Assembly: GCF_963676325.1 (NCBI RefSeq)
Contig: NZ_OY781099.1
Location: forward strand, 2,666,001 to 2,730,000
Origin: an uncultured Bacteroides sp.
GTDB lineage: Bacteria > Bacteroidota > Bacteroidia > Bacteroidales > Bacteroidaceae
Direction of reading: 5' to 3'
DNA length: 64,000 nucleotides
Part shown: in pieces, positions 34,803 to 43,345 of the stretch
Layout of the letters: each line of letters begins with the position of its first letter
Numbering within the stretch: position 1 is the first letter of the stretch
Notes under the pieces: model-generated
Database searches by the model: none
What the model was told of the DNA's origin: nothing
Seen by the model: the letters and a program-made list of their open reading frames with translations, nothing else
Made by a program: the position numbers and the translations under genes

Positions 34803-35942
34803 ATGAAAAAATTTTGGTTAACACTTAGCATTGCCGCAGGTATACTAGCATCCTGTGCCAATAAGCCCCAGCAAGCGGCTACTCTTTCAGGACTAAAAGC
34901 AGAAAACTTCCAGACTGAAGTAAAAGGAAAACAGACAAATCTGTACGTTCTTAAAAACAAAGCCGGAATGGAAGTGTGTATAACAAACTTCGGAGGAAGA
35001 ATTGTTTCTATTATGGTACCGGATAAGAATGGTAAAATGCAGGATGTAGTACTTGGCTTCGATAGTATTTCAAATTATATTCATATACCAAGTGACTTTG
35101 GAGCTTCTATAGGACGATATGCCAACCGCATCAATCAAGGAAAATTTGTTTTAGATAAAGATACTATCCAATTACCAAAGAATAATTTTGGCCACTGTTT
35201 ACACGGAGGACCAGAAGGATGGCAGTATCAGGTATACGATGCAAAGCTGGTTAACGACACTTGTCTTGAGCTAACCCGTATCTCTCCTGACAAAGATTCA
35301 AATTTCCCGGGTAAAGTAACAGCTAAAGTAACTTACACACTGAAAGCAGATAATGCTATTGACATCAGCTATGAAGCTACAACAGATAAGAAAACGGTTA
35401 TTAATATGACTAACCACTCCTATTTTAATCTATCCGGAGATGCAAAGAATTCAGTAATTAAAGATTCTCTTTATGTTAACGCAGATAAATTTACTCCAGT
35501 AGACAGTACATTTATGACTACCGGAGAAATTCTTCCTGTTACCAGCACACCAATGGATTTTACAAAGACTAAACTGGTAGGTCAGGACATTGATAAATTC
35601 GATTATATCCAATTGAAAAACGGAAACGGTTATGATCATAACTGGGTATTGAACACTGCAGGTGACATTACTAAAGTAGCAGCTAAACTTACATCTCCTA
35701 TCAGCGGTATTTCTGTTGAAGTGTTTACCAACGAACCAGGAATACAGGTTTACACAGGAAACTTCCTCGACGGAACTGTCAAAGGAAAACGTGGTGTTGT
35801 ATACAATAAGCGTGTAGGTCTTTGCCTTGAAACACAACATTACCCAGACAGTCCAAATAAAAAAGACTGGCCTTCAGTTATCCTTGAACCGGGACATACA
35901 TATAAGAGCCATTGTATCTTTAAATTCTCCGTTGCAAAATAA
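34803..35942 (+). CDS. galM: Aldose 1-epimerase, lipoprotein form
   Basis: This 379-residue mutarotase has a lipoprotein signal (LSIAAGILASC, Cys 18), so it acts in the periplasm or on the surface, unlike the paralogue at 30917. Catalytic motifs are intact: ASIGRYANRINQGKF, HCLHGGPEGW, NMTNHSYFNLSG with the catalytic His, GYDHNWVL and FTNEPGIQVYTGNFL with the base Glu. As the first gene of the arabinose operon it probably speeds interconversion of arabinose (or galactose) anomers before uptake. It starts 26 bp before araR. Confidence 0.93.
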   Translation: MKKFWLTLSIAAGILASCANKPQQAATLSGLKAENFQTEVKGKQTNLYVLKNKAGMEVCITNFGGRIVSIMVPDKNGKMQDVVLGFDSISNYIHIPSDFGASIGRYANRINQGKFVLDKDTIQLPKNNFGHCLHGGPEGWQYQVYDAKLVNDTCLELTRISPDKDSNFPGKVTAKVTYTLKADNAIDISYEATTDKKTVINMTNHSYFNLSGDAKNSVIKDSLYVNADKFTPVDSTFMTTGEILPVTSTPMDFTKTKLVGQDIDKFDYIQLKNGNGYDHNWVLNTAGDITKVAAKLTSPISGISVEVFTNEPGIQVYTGNFLDGTVKGKRGVVYNKRVGLCLETQHYPDSPNKKDWPSVILEPGHTYKSHCIFKFSVAK

Positions 35943-35968
35943 AAAAAGACAGAACTATTCTATAAAGC

Positions 35969-36643
35969 ATGAATTATTATAGTCACGAGAAACAATTCTA
36001 TGTAGCTGTCGATTGCATCATTTTTGGATTTAACCAGGGAGAATTAAGTCTCCTCCTGCTAAAAAGGACTTTTGAGCCGGCAATGGGGGGATGGTCACTG
36101 ATGGGTGGATTCGTTAGAGAAAATGAAAGCGTGGATGATGCAGCCAAAAGAGTTTTAAACCAGCTTACAGGATTGGAAGAAGTGTACATGGAACAAGTGG
36201 GCGTATTCGGCGATTTAAACCGTGATCCGGGAGAACGTGTTGTTTCAGCAGCATATTACGCCATGATCAATATCAACGAATATGACCGCGAGTTAGTGCA
36301 AAAGCATAATGCCTACTGGGTTAAGACCAACGAAATGCCTCCGCTTGTATTCGACCACCAGTTAATGGTGGACAAAGCACGGGAACTAATGAAGCAGAAG
36401 GCAAGTACAGAACCTATAGGTTTCAATCTTTTACCTAAGCTATTTACACTTACTCAGCTGCAAAGTCTTTTCGAGGCAATCTACGGAGAGCCTATTGATA
36501 AGCGGAATTTCCGTAAACGGGTAGCAGAGATGGACTATATAGAGAAAACAGAACAAATAGATAAATCAGGATCAAAACGTGGAGCTTACTTGTATAAATT
36601 CAACAATAAGATCTACAAAAAAGATCCGAAATTTAAGTTATAA
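35969..36643 (+). CDS. araR: Nudix-type transcription regulator of arabinose use
   Basis: This 224-residue protein has an N-terminal Nudix fold (1-145) and a C-terminal winged helix (about 155-224, LPKLFTLTQLQSLFEAIYGEP, NFRKRVAEMDYI, GAYLYKF). The Nudix box starts correctly at G47 and E53, R61, but the catalytic Glu positions are V62, Q65 and L66, so hydrolase activity is very unlikely and the domain should sense a sugar. This matches AraR of Bacteroides (Nudix-related repressor released by L-arabinose). It lies inside the operon it probably controls, between galM and araD. Confidence 0.88.
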   Translation: MNYYSHEKQFYVAVDCIIFGFNQGELSLLLLKRTFEPAMGGWSLMGGFVRENESVDDAAKRVLNQLTGLEEVYMEQVGVFGDLNRDPGERVVSAAYYAMININEYDRELVQKHNAYWVKTNEMPPLVFDHQLMVDKARELMKQKASTEPIGFNLLPKLFTLTQLQSLFEAIYGEPIDKRNFRKRVAEMDYIEKTEQIDKSGSKRGAYLYKFNNKIYKKDPKFKL

Positions 36644-36652
36644 TAGAAACAT

Positions 36653-37339
36653 ATGTTAGAAGCATTAAAAGAAAAAGTATTTCATGCCAACCTGGATTTG
36701 GTGAAGCACGGATTGGTAATCTTCACCTGGGGAAACGTATCGGCTATTGACCGTGAAAGCGGCCTTGTTGTAATCAAACCCAGCGGAGTATCTTATGATG
36801 ATATGAAAGCGGAAGATATGGTAGTAGTTGATCTTGATGGAAATGTGGTTGAAGGTAAACTGAAACCATCTTCAGACACTGCTACTCACCTGGTGCTTTA
36901 CAAAGCATTTCCTGAAATTGGCGGAGTTGTTCACACTCACTCAACCTATGCAACAGCATGGGCACAGGCAGGAATCGACCTTCCAAATATTGGAACTACT
37001 CATGCCGATTACTTCCACGATGCAATTCCTTGCACTGCCGATATGACAAAAGCAGAAGTAGAAGGAGCTTATGAGTTAGAAACAGGTAGTGTGATTGTAA
37101 AACGATTCGAAGGAATTAATCCGGTACACACTCCGGGCGTTCTTGTAAAGAATCACGGACCATTCTCATGGGGAAAAGATGCCACTGATGCTGTTCACAA
37201 TGCAGTTGTAATGGAACAGGTTGCCAAGATGGCCTCTATTGCCTATACCGTTAATCCGGCATTGACAATGAACCCTATGTTGGTAGAAAAGCACTTTAAC
37301 CGTAAACACGGACCTGGAGCATATTACGGACAAAAGTAA
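36653..37339 (+). CDS. araD: L-ribulose-5-phosphate 4-epimerase
   Basis: AraD converts L-ribulose 5-phosphate to D-xylulose 5-phosphate. The 228-residue class II aldolase-fold protein has NLDLVKHGLVIFTWGNVSAIDR, VIKPSGVSYDD (phosphate binding), and the zinc ligands in GVVHTHSTYATAWAQAG (H-x-H) and later VLVKNHGPFSWG. Length matches E. coli AraD (231). It begins 9 bp after araR. Confidence 0.96.
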   Translation: MLEALKEKVFHANLDLVKHGLVIFTWGNVSAIDRESGLVVIKPSGVSYDDMKAEDMVVVDLDGNVVEGKLKPSSDTATHLVLYKAFPEIGGVVHTHSTYATAWAQAGIDLPNIGTTHADYFHDAIPCTADMTKAEVEGAYELETGSVIVKRFEGINPVHTPGVLVKNHGPFSWGKDATDAVHNAVVMEQVAKMASIAYTVNPALTMNPMLVEKHFNRKHGPGAYYGQK

Positions 37340-37405
37340 TCCGCTTTAAGGAACAAGATAAATAAGAGATATTAGATTTAGAATTATATTAAAAATTAGA
37401 AAATT

Positions 37406-38908
37406 ATGGCATTTCAAGATTTCGAAGTATGGTTTGTAACAGGAGCTCAGCTTCTTTACGGAGGCGACGCAGTTGTAGCAGTTGACGCACACTCTAATGA
37501 GATAGTAAAAGGACTTAATCAATCAGGAAATCTTCCTGTAAAAGTTGTATATAAAGGAACTGTAAACTCTGCAGCTGAAGTAACAGCTACTATGAGAGCA
37601 GCAAACAATGAAAGCAAATGTATCGGTATCATTACCTGGATGCACACTTTCTCTCCTGCTAAAATGTGGATTCACGGATTGCAGGAATTGAAGAAACCAC
37701 TTCTTCACTTCCACACACAGTTCAATAAAGAAATTCCATGGAATGAAATGGATATGGACTTCATGAACCTGAACCAATCAGCTCACGGAGACCGCGAATT
37801 TGGTCACATGGTTACCCGCCTTCGCAAAAACCGCAAGGTTGTTGTTGGTCACTGGCAAGATCCTAAAGCTCACGCTAAGATCTCTGTATGGATGCGTGTA
37901 GCTGCTGCATGGGCTGATGCTCAGGATATGCTTATCATCCGTTTCGGTGATAACATGAACAATGTAGCTGTAACCGATGGTGATAAAGTAGAAGCAGAAA
38001 TGCGTCTTGGTTACCACGTTGATTACTATCCAATCGGTGATCTTGTAGCTGTTCAGGACACAGTAACAGATGCTGAAATTGCTGAATTGGTAAAAGTATA
38101 CGAAAGCGAATACACATTGGCTGACAATGCTAAAGAAGGTGGAAAAGACCGCAAACAAGTTGTTGAAGCAGCTCGTGGAGAACTAGCTCTTCGCAAATTC
38201 TTAAAAGCAAAAGGTGCTAAAGGATTCACAACTAACTTCGATGCATTACACGGAATCAACCAACTTCCAGGACTTGCTTCTCAACGTTTGATGGCTGAAG
38301 GTTATGGTTTCGGAGCTGAAGGCGACTGGAAAACTGCTGCTTTGTACCGCACAATGTGGTTCATGGGTCAGGGCTTAGAAGGTGGTGCTTCCTTCCTTGA
38401 AGATTACACATTGAACTTTGACGGAGCAAAGAGCGCTATTCTTCAGGCACACATGCTGGAAGTTTGTCCACTTATCGCTGATGCAAAACCAAAATTGGAA
38501 GTTCATCCATTAGGTATCGGTGGCAAAGCAGATCCTGCTCGTTTGGTATTCACTACTCACGAAGGAACCGGAGTTGCTGCTACAGTAGTAGATATGGGTA
38601 ACCGTTTCCGCATGATTGTAAACCAGGTAGATGTTATCAAGTCTAAACCACTTCCAAAATTGCCAGTTGCTTCTGCACTTTGGATTCCACAGCCAAGCTT
38701 CGAAGTAGGCGCTCACGCATGGATCCTTGCAGGTGGAACACACCACACAAGCTTCTCTTTCGCCCTTACTCAGGAATATTTGGAAGATTACGCTGAAATG
38801 GCAGGCATCGAAATGGTTGTTATCGACAAAGACACAACTATCAGCAACTTCAAGAAAGAATTGCGTACAAATGAAATTTATTACCTGTTAAACAAAGCTT
38901 TATCATAA
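37406..38908 (+). CDS. araA: L-arabinose isomerase
   Basis: AraA converts L-arabinose to L-ribulose. The 500-residue protein begins EVWFVTGAQLLYGGDAV and shows GIITWMHTFSPAKMWI, LLHFHTQFNKEIPW, MDFMNLNQSAHGDREFG, FGAEGDWKTAALYR with a metal-ligand Glu, and a C-terminal AGGTHHTSFSF with paired His. Length equals the family norm. Strong codon bias (many gct, gaa, aaa and few rare codons) suggests high expression. It is followed 9 bp later by araB. Confidence 0.97.
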   Translation: MAFQDFEVWFVTGAQLLYGGDAVVAVDAHSNEIVKGLNQSGNLPVKVVYKGTVNSAAEVTATMRAANNESKCIGIITWMHTFSPAKMWIHGLQELKKPLLHFHTQFNKEIPWNEMDMDFMNLNQSAHGDREFGHMVTRLRKNRKVVVGHWQDPKAHAKISVWMRVAAAWADAQDMLIIRFGDNMNNVAVTDGDKVEAEMRLGYHVDYYPIGDLVAVQDTVTDAEIAELVKVYESEYTLADNAKEGGKDRKQVVEAARGELALRKFLKAKGAKGFTTNFDALHGINQLPGLASQRLMAEGYGFGAEGDWKTAALYRTMWFMGQGLEGGASFLEDYTLNFDGAKSAILQAHMLEVCPLIADAKPKLEVHPLGIGGKADPARLVFTTHEGTGVAATVVDMGNRFRMIVNQVDVIKSKPLPKLPVASALWIPQPSFEVGAHAWILAGGTHHTSFSFALTQEYLEDYAEMAGIEMVVIDKDTTISNFKKELRTNEIYYLLNKALS

Positions 38909-38917
38909 CAAACAGCT

Positions 38918-40591
38918 ATGGAAAAGAAATATGTTATAGGATTAGATTACGGTAGTGATTCTGCTCGTGCCATCATCGTTGATGCACTGACCGGGGAAGA
39001 ATTGGCTACAGCCGTAAAATACTATCCACGCTGGACAGAAGGTAAATATTGCAATCCTGCAAACAATCAATATCGTCAGCACCCGCTTGATTATGTTGAA
39101 GTACTTGAAGCTACAGTAAAGGAATCATTGGCTAAATGTCCTGCAGGTACTGCAGAACAGGTTGTTGGTATTGCTTTCGATACAACCGGTAGTACTCCTG
39201 TATTCACAAATGAAGCAGGTACTCCCCTATCTTTGCTTCCTGAATTTGCAGAGAACCCAAATGCGATGTTCGTACTTTGGAAAGATCATACAGCTGTAAA
39301 AGAAGCTGCTGAGATCAACAAACTTTGCAAGGAATGGAAGATTGACTATTCTGCTTATGAAGGAGGAATTTACTCTTCTGAATGGTTCTGGGCTAAAGCA
39401 TTGCACGTTCTTCGTGAAGATGAAGCTGTTCGTAAGAGCGCTTACTCAATCGTTGAACACTGCGAATGGTTACCAGCTATTCTTACAGGTGTAACAAAAT
39501 CAAAAGATATAGTAAGAAGTCGTTGTGCCGAAGGTCATAAAGCTATGTGGCATGAGAAATGGGGCGGACTTCCGGCTGAAGACTTCCTTATTGCACTTGA
39601 TCCTGTTTTAGCAGGTCTTCGTGATCGTCTCTTCACAGAAACTAAAACTGCTGATGAAGTAGTTGGTCATCTTACAGAAGAATGGGCAAAACGCCTTGGC
39701 CTTACAACAAAAGTTGTTGTAGCCGGCGGAGCATTCGACTGTCACATGGGAGCTGTAGGATCTGGTGTAACACCTCGCACACTTGTACGTATTATCGGTA
39801 CTTCAACTTGTGATATCATGGTTTCTTCTTACGAGGAAATGGGTGATAAGCTGATCAAGGGTATCTGCGGACAGGTTGACGGTTCAGTAATCCCGGGCTA
39901 TGTAGGCCTGGAAGCTGGTCAGTCTGCTTTCGGTGACATCTACGCATGGTTCAAACGAGTTCTTGAATTCCCAATCAAACAGATTGTTGGCAACAGCAAA
40001 CTGATTGACGAAGCAACAAAAGCTAAGTTGGTTGACGAAGCATGTAGCCAGATCATCCCTGCATTAACAAAAGAAGCTGAACTGATTCCTATCAGCGAAA
40101 GCACAGTTATTGCTACAGACTGGATGAACGGTCGCCGTACTCCTGATGCTAATCAGATGTTGAAAGGAACAATCACCGGACTAACTTTGGGCAGCTCTGC
40201 TCCACGTATCTTCCGTGCATTGGTTGAAGCAACAGCATTCGGTTCAAAAGCCATTGTTGACCGCTTCCGCAGTGAAGGCGTACAGATTGATGCAGTAATT
40301 GGTATCGGAGGTATTTCTTTGAAATCACCTTTCGTTATGCAAACACTGTCTGACGTTCTTAACATGCCAATCAAAGTCTGCAAAACAGAACAAGCTTGTG
40401 CATTAGGAGCTGCCATGTTTGCCGCTACTGCTGCCGGTATCTACGGTAAAGTAGAAGAAGCACAAAAGGCAATGGGCTCAGGATTCGCTAATGAATACCA
40501 TCCAAATGCAGAAAATGCAAAAGCTTACGAGGCAATATATGAGCAATATATTAAAGTAGGACAATTCACAGAAAAAGAATTGTTCTGCTAA
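38918..40591 (+). CDS. araB: L-ribulokinase (FGGY family)
   Basis: AraB phosphorylates L-ribulose. The 557-residue kinase has the N-terminal GLDYGSDSARAIIVD, GIAFDTTGSTPV, PEFAENPNAMFVLWKDHT and the second half with IIGTSTCDIMV, GYVGLEAGQSAFGDIYAW, DWMNGRRTPDANQ and GIGGISLKSPFVMQTLSDV. These match AraB more closely than xylulokinase or glycerol kinase. It is the last gene before a hairpin terminator; tkt follows after 198 bp and has its own -7 element. Confidence 0.96.
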   Translation: MEKKYVIGLDYGSDSARAIIVDALTGEELATAVKYYPRWTEGKYCNPANNQYRQHPLDYVEVLEATVKESLAKCPAGTAEQVVGIAFDTTGSTPVFTNEAGTPLSLLPEFAENPNAMFVLWKDHTAVKEAAEINKLCKEWKIDYSAYEGGIYSSEWFWAKALHVLREDEAVRKSAYSIVEHCEWLPAILTGVTKSKDIVRSRCAEGHKAMWHEKWGGLPAEDFLIALDPVLAGLRDRLFTETKTADEVVGHLTEEWAKRLGLTTKVVVAGGAFDCHMGAVGSGVTPRTLVRIIGTSTCDIMVSSYEEMGDKLIKGICGQVDGSVIPGYVGLEAGQSAFGDIYAWFKRVLEFPIKQIVGNSKLIDEATKAKLVDEACSQIIPALTKEAELIPISESTVIATDWMNGRRTPDANQMLKGTITGLTLGSSAPRIFRALVEATAFGSKAIVDRFRSEGVQIDAVIGIGGISLKSPFVMQTLSDVLNMPIKVCKTEQACALGAAMFAATAAGIYGKVEEAQKAMGSGFANEYHPNAENAKAYEAIYEQYIKVGQFTEKELFC

Positions 40592-40603
40592 TAAACTTCA
40601 CAG

Positions 40604-40697
40604 GTAAGGCAGGAAAAAGAGATAGGCACCTTAATGTCATTCTGTAAAAATACTTATTGTATTTTTGCTTTAAAAATCTCTTCCTGCCTTACTTTTT
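40604..40697 (+). terminator. Long hairpin after araB
   Basis: Arms 40604-40615 and 40681-40692 pair perfectly over 12 bp (GTAAGGCAGGAA) and, after a 3-nt bulge, over 5 more bp. A T-run follows. It may lower but not abolish readthrough into tkt and rpiB. Confidence 0.6.
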
Positions 40698-40733
40698 GCT
40701 TAAACTCAATCAATAAAAAAACACTCTTTTCTA

Positions 40734-40764
40734 AAAGATAATTAGCCATAAACTGTTATCTTTG
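40734..40764 (+). promoter_or_regulatory. tkt promoter with an inverted repeat
   Basis: TATCTTTG (40757-40764) is a full -7 match. The right arm TTATCTTT (40756-40763) overlaps it and pairs with AAAGATAA (40734-40741), 14 bp apart, so a dimeric regulator could cover the promoter. Confidence 0.5.
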
Positions 40765-40789
40765 CCAACAAACTTAACGAATCAATCTT

Positions 40790-42805
40790 ATGAACGATAG
40801 TAAACTAATGAGCCGCGCAGCAGATAATGTGCGTATTTTAGCAGCTTCTATGGTAGAAAAGGCAAACTCTGGTCACCCGGGAGGTGCCATGGGAGGTGCA
40901 GACTTCATCAACGTCCTTTTCTCCGAATTTCTTGAATATGATCCCAAAAATCCAAAATGGGAAGGTAGAGATCGCTTTTTTCTTGACCCGGGACACATGT
41001 CTCCCATGTTGTATTCTATCTTAGCTCTTACGGGTAAATATACATTGCAGGAACTTTCACAATTCCGTCAATGGGACAGCCCAACTCCAGGACACCCTGA
41101 AGTAGACGTAATGCGTGGAGTAGAAAATACATCCGGCCCATTGGGACAAGGACATACTTACGCTGTTGGTGCTGCTATAGCAGCCAAATTCCTTAAAGCT
41201 CGCTTCGGTGAAGTAATGGGACAAACTATTTATACTTTCATTTCCGACGGAGGTATTCAGGAAGAAATTTCTCAGGGAGCAGGTCGTTTGGCCGGACACC
41301 TTGGACTTGATAACCTGATTATGTTCTATGACTCAAATGACATTCAGCTTTCTACAGGAACCAATGCCGTAACCAGCGAAGACGCTGCTAAGAAATACGA
41401 AGCATGGAACTGGAATGTTATTAAAATCAATGGTAATGATCCTGATGAAATCCGTAAGGCTCTTATTGCTGCTAAAGCAGAAAAAGGACGTCCTACAATT
41501 ATCATTGGTAAAACTATTATGGGTAAAGGCGCCGTTACAGCCGAACACGAAAGCTTTGAACGCAAATGCTCAACTCATGGTCAGCCATTGAGTGCCAGCG
41601 GTGCTTCTTACGACGAAACAATTAAAAACTTAGGAGGTGATCCTACAGATGCTTTCAAAATATTCCCTGAAGTTGCAGAGCTTTATGCTAAACGTGCAAC
41701 TGAATTGGAAAAAATCGTTGCTGCCAAATATGCTGCTAAAGCAGAATGGACTAAAGCTAACCCTGAACTAGCTGCTAAACTGGAACTATTCTTCTCTGGT
41801 AAAGCTCCTAAAGTAGACTGGGCTGGTATCAAGCAAAAAGCAAATGACGCTACACGTGGTGCTTCTGCTACTGTTCTTGGTGCATTGGCTACTCAGGTAG
41901 AAAACATGATCTGTGCATCTGCCGACTTATCAAACTCTGATAAGACTGACGGATTCTTAAAGAAAACTCACGCCTTTACAAAAGACGATTTCAGTGGTGC
42001 TTTCTTACAGGCAGGTGTTGCTGAGTTAACTATGGCATGTGTTTGCATCGGTATGGCTCTTCACGGTGGTGTTATCCCAGCTTGTGGAACATTCTTTGTA
42101 TTCTCTGACTACATGAAACCAGCTGTACGTATGGCTGCTTTGATGGAAGTTCCTGTTAAGTTCATCTGGACACACGATGCATTCCGCGTTGGTGAAGATG
42201 GTCCTACTCACGAACCAGTAGAACAAGAAGCTCAGATTCGTTTGATGGAGAAACTTAAGAACCACAAAGGTCACAATTCTATGTTGGTTCTTCGTCCTGC
42301 TGATGCAGAAGAAACTACAGAAGCATGGAGACTTGCAATGGAAAATACTACAACTCCAACAGGATTGATTTTCTCTCGTCAGAATATTGCTAACCTTCCT
42401 GCAGGAACAAACTATGCTGACTCTGCAAAAGGTGCATATATTGTTGCCGGAGCTGATGAAAATCCAGATGTAATCCTTATCGCTTCAGGTTCTGAAGTAT
42501 CAACACTTGTTGCCGGAGCTGAATTGCTTCGCAAGGATGGTGTTAAACTTCGCATTGTATCTGTTCCTTCTGAAGGATTGTTCCGCAGCCAGAGCAAAGA
42601 ATATCAGGAATCAATTATCCCAGCCGGAGCCAAAGTATTTGGTCTTACAGCAGGTCTTCCAGTAAACCTTGAAGGTTTAGCCGGAGCCAACGGTAAGGTA
42701 TTTGGTCTGGAATCATTCGGATTCTCTGCTTCTTACAAAGTGCTTGACGAAAAACTTGGTTTCACTGCACAGAACGTGTACAACCAGGTAAAGGCTATGT
42801 TATAA
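40790..42805 (+). CDS. tkt: Transketolase
   Basis: This 671-residue thiamine-diphosphate enzyme moves two-carbon units in the pentose phosphate pathway and so takes up the xylulose 5-phosphate made by AraBAD. Visible motifs: ANSGHPGGAMGGADFINVLF, GPLGQGHTYAVGAAIA, ThDP-binding SDGGIQEEISQGAGRLAG with DNLIMFYDSNDIQLS, later THDAFRVGEDGPTHEPVEQ and LFSRQNI. Full length for the family. It is transcribed in line with the ara genes and with rpiB 29 bp downstream. Confidence 0.97.
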   Translation: MNDSKLMSRAADNVRILAASMVEKANSGHPGGAMGGADFINVLFSEFLEYDPKNPKWEGRDRFFLDPGHMSPMLYSILALTGKYTLQELSQFRQWDSPTPGHPEVDVMRGVENTSGPLGQGHTYAVGAAIAAKFLKARFGEVMGQTIYTFISDGGIQEEISQGAGRLAGHLGLDNLIMFYDSNDIQLSTGTNAVTSEDAAKKYEAWNWNVIKINGNDPDEIRKALIAAKAEKGRPTIIIGKTIMGKGAVTAEHESFERKCSTHGQPLSASGASYDETIKNLGGDPTDAFKIFPEVAELYAKRATELEKIVAAKYAAKAEWTKANPELAAKLELFFSGKAPKVDWAGIKQKANDATRGASATVLGALATQVENMICASADLSNSDKTDGFLKKTHAFTKDDFSGAFLQAGVAELTMACVCIGMALHGGVIPACGTFFVFSDYMKPAVRMAALMEVPVKFIWTHDAFRVGEDGPTHEPVEQEAQIRLMEKLKNHKGHNSMLVLRPADAEETTEAWRLAMENTTTPTGLIFSRQNIANLPAGTNYADSAKGAYIVAGADENPDVILIASGSEVSTLVAGAELLRKDGVKLRIVSVPSEGLFRSQSKEYQESIIPAGAKVFGLTAGLPVNLEGLAGANGKVFGLESFGFSASYKVLDEKLGFTAQNVYNQVKAML

Positions 42806-42834
42806 TCGTAACATAAAACTGTAAACAGATAAAA

Positions 42835-43269
42835 ATGAAAACTATTGGTATTTGCTCTGATCACGCAGGCTTCGAATTGAAACAGTTCGTTAAGAGCTGG
42901 CTAGAAGCCAAAGGTTGGGCATACAAAGACTTTGGAACGTACACAACAGACAGTTGTGACTATGCAGATTTTGCTCATCCGCTGGCATCAGCCGTAGAAG
43001 ACGGTGACTGTTATCCGGGTATTGCTATCTGCGGTAGTGGAAATGGCATTAACATGACGCTCAACAAGCATCAGGGTATCCGTGCAGCTCTTTGCTGGAC
43101 TCCGGAGCTCTCTCATCTTGCCCGTCAGCACAACAATGCTAATATTCTGGTTATGCCGGGTCGCTTTATCGACACTGCAACTGCCGACCAGATTATGACA
43201 GAATTCTTTTCAACTGATTTTGAAGGCGGTCGCCATCAAAATAGAATAGAGAAGATTCCTGTAAAGTAA
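42835..43269 (+). CDS. rpiB: Ribose-5-phosphate isomerase B
   Basis: RpiB interconverts ribose 5-phosphate and ribulose 5-phosphate, supplying the second substrate pair for transketolase. The 144-residue protein has ICSDHAGFELK, the active-site Cys in ICGSGNGINMTLNKHQGIRAAL (C66), and the closing MPGRFIDTATADQIM. The sequence is close to RpiB/LacAB proteins; the context with tkt favours RpiB over a galactose-6-phosphate isomerase. A terminator follows. Confidence 0.94.
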   Translation: MKTIGICSDHAGFELKQFVKSWLEAKGWAYKDFGTYTTDSCDYADFAHPLASAVEDGDCYPGIAICGSGNGINMTLNKHQGIRAALCWTPELSHLARQHNNANILVMPGRFIDTATADQIMTEFFSTDFEGGRHQNRIEKIPVK

Positions 43270-43290
43270 GAACGTTCTTATCAAATAATA

Positions 43291-43326
43291 AAATCCCGCC
43301 TGTGAAAACAAGCGGGATTTTTTATT
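43291..43326. terminator. Terminator between rpiB and the converging gene
   Basis: Arms AAATCCCGC / GCGGGATTT (43291-43299, 43312-43320) with a T-run on the right; the A-run on the left lets it serve the minus-strand gene as well. Confidence 0.85.
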
Positions 43327-43345
43327 TTAATCCTTTAGAGATCTA

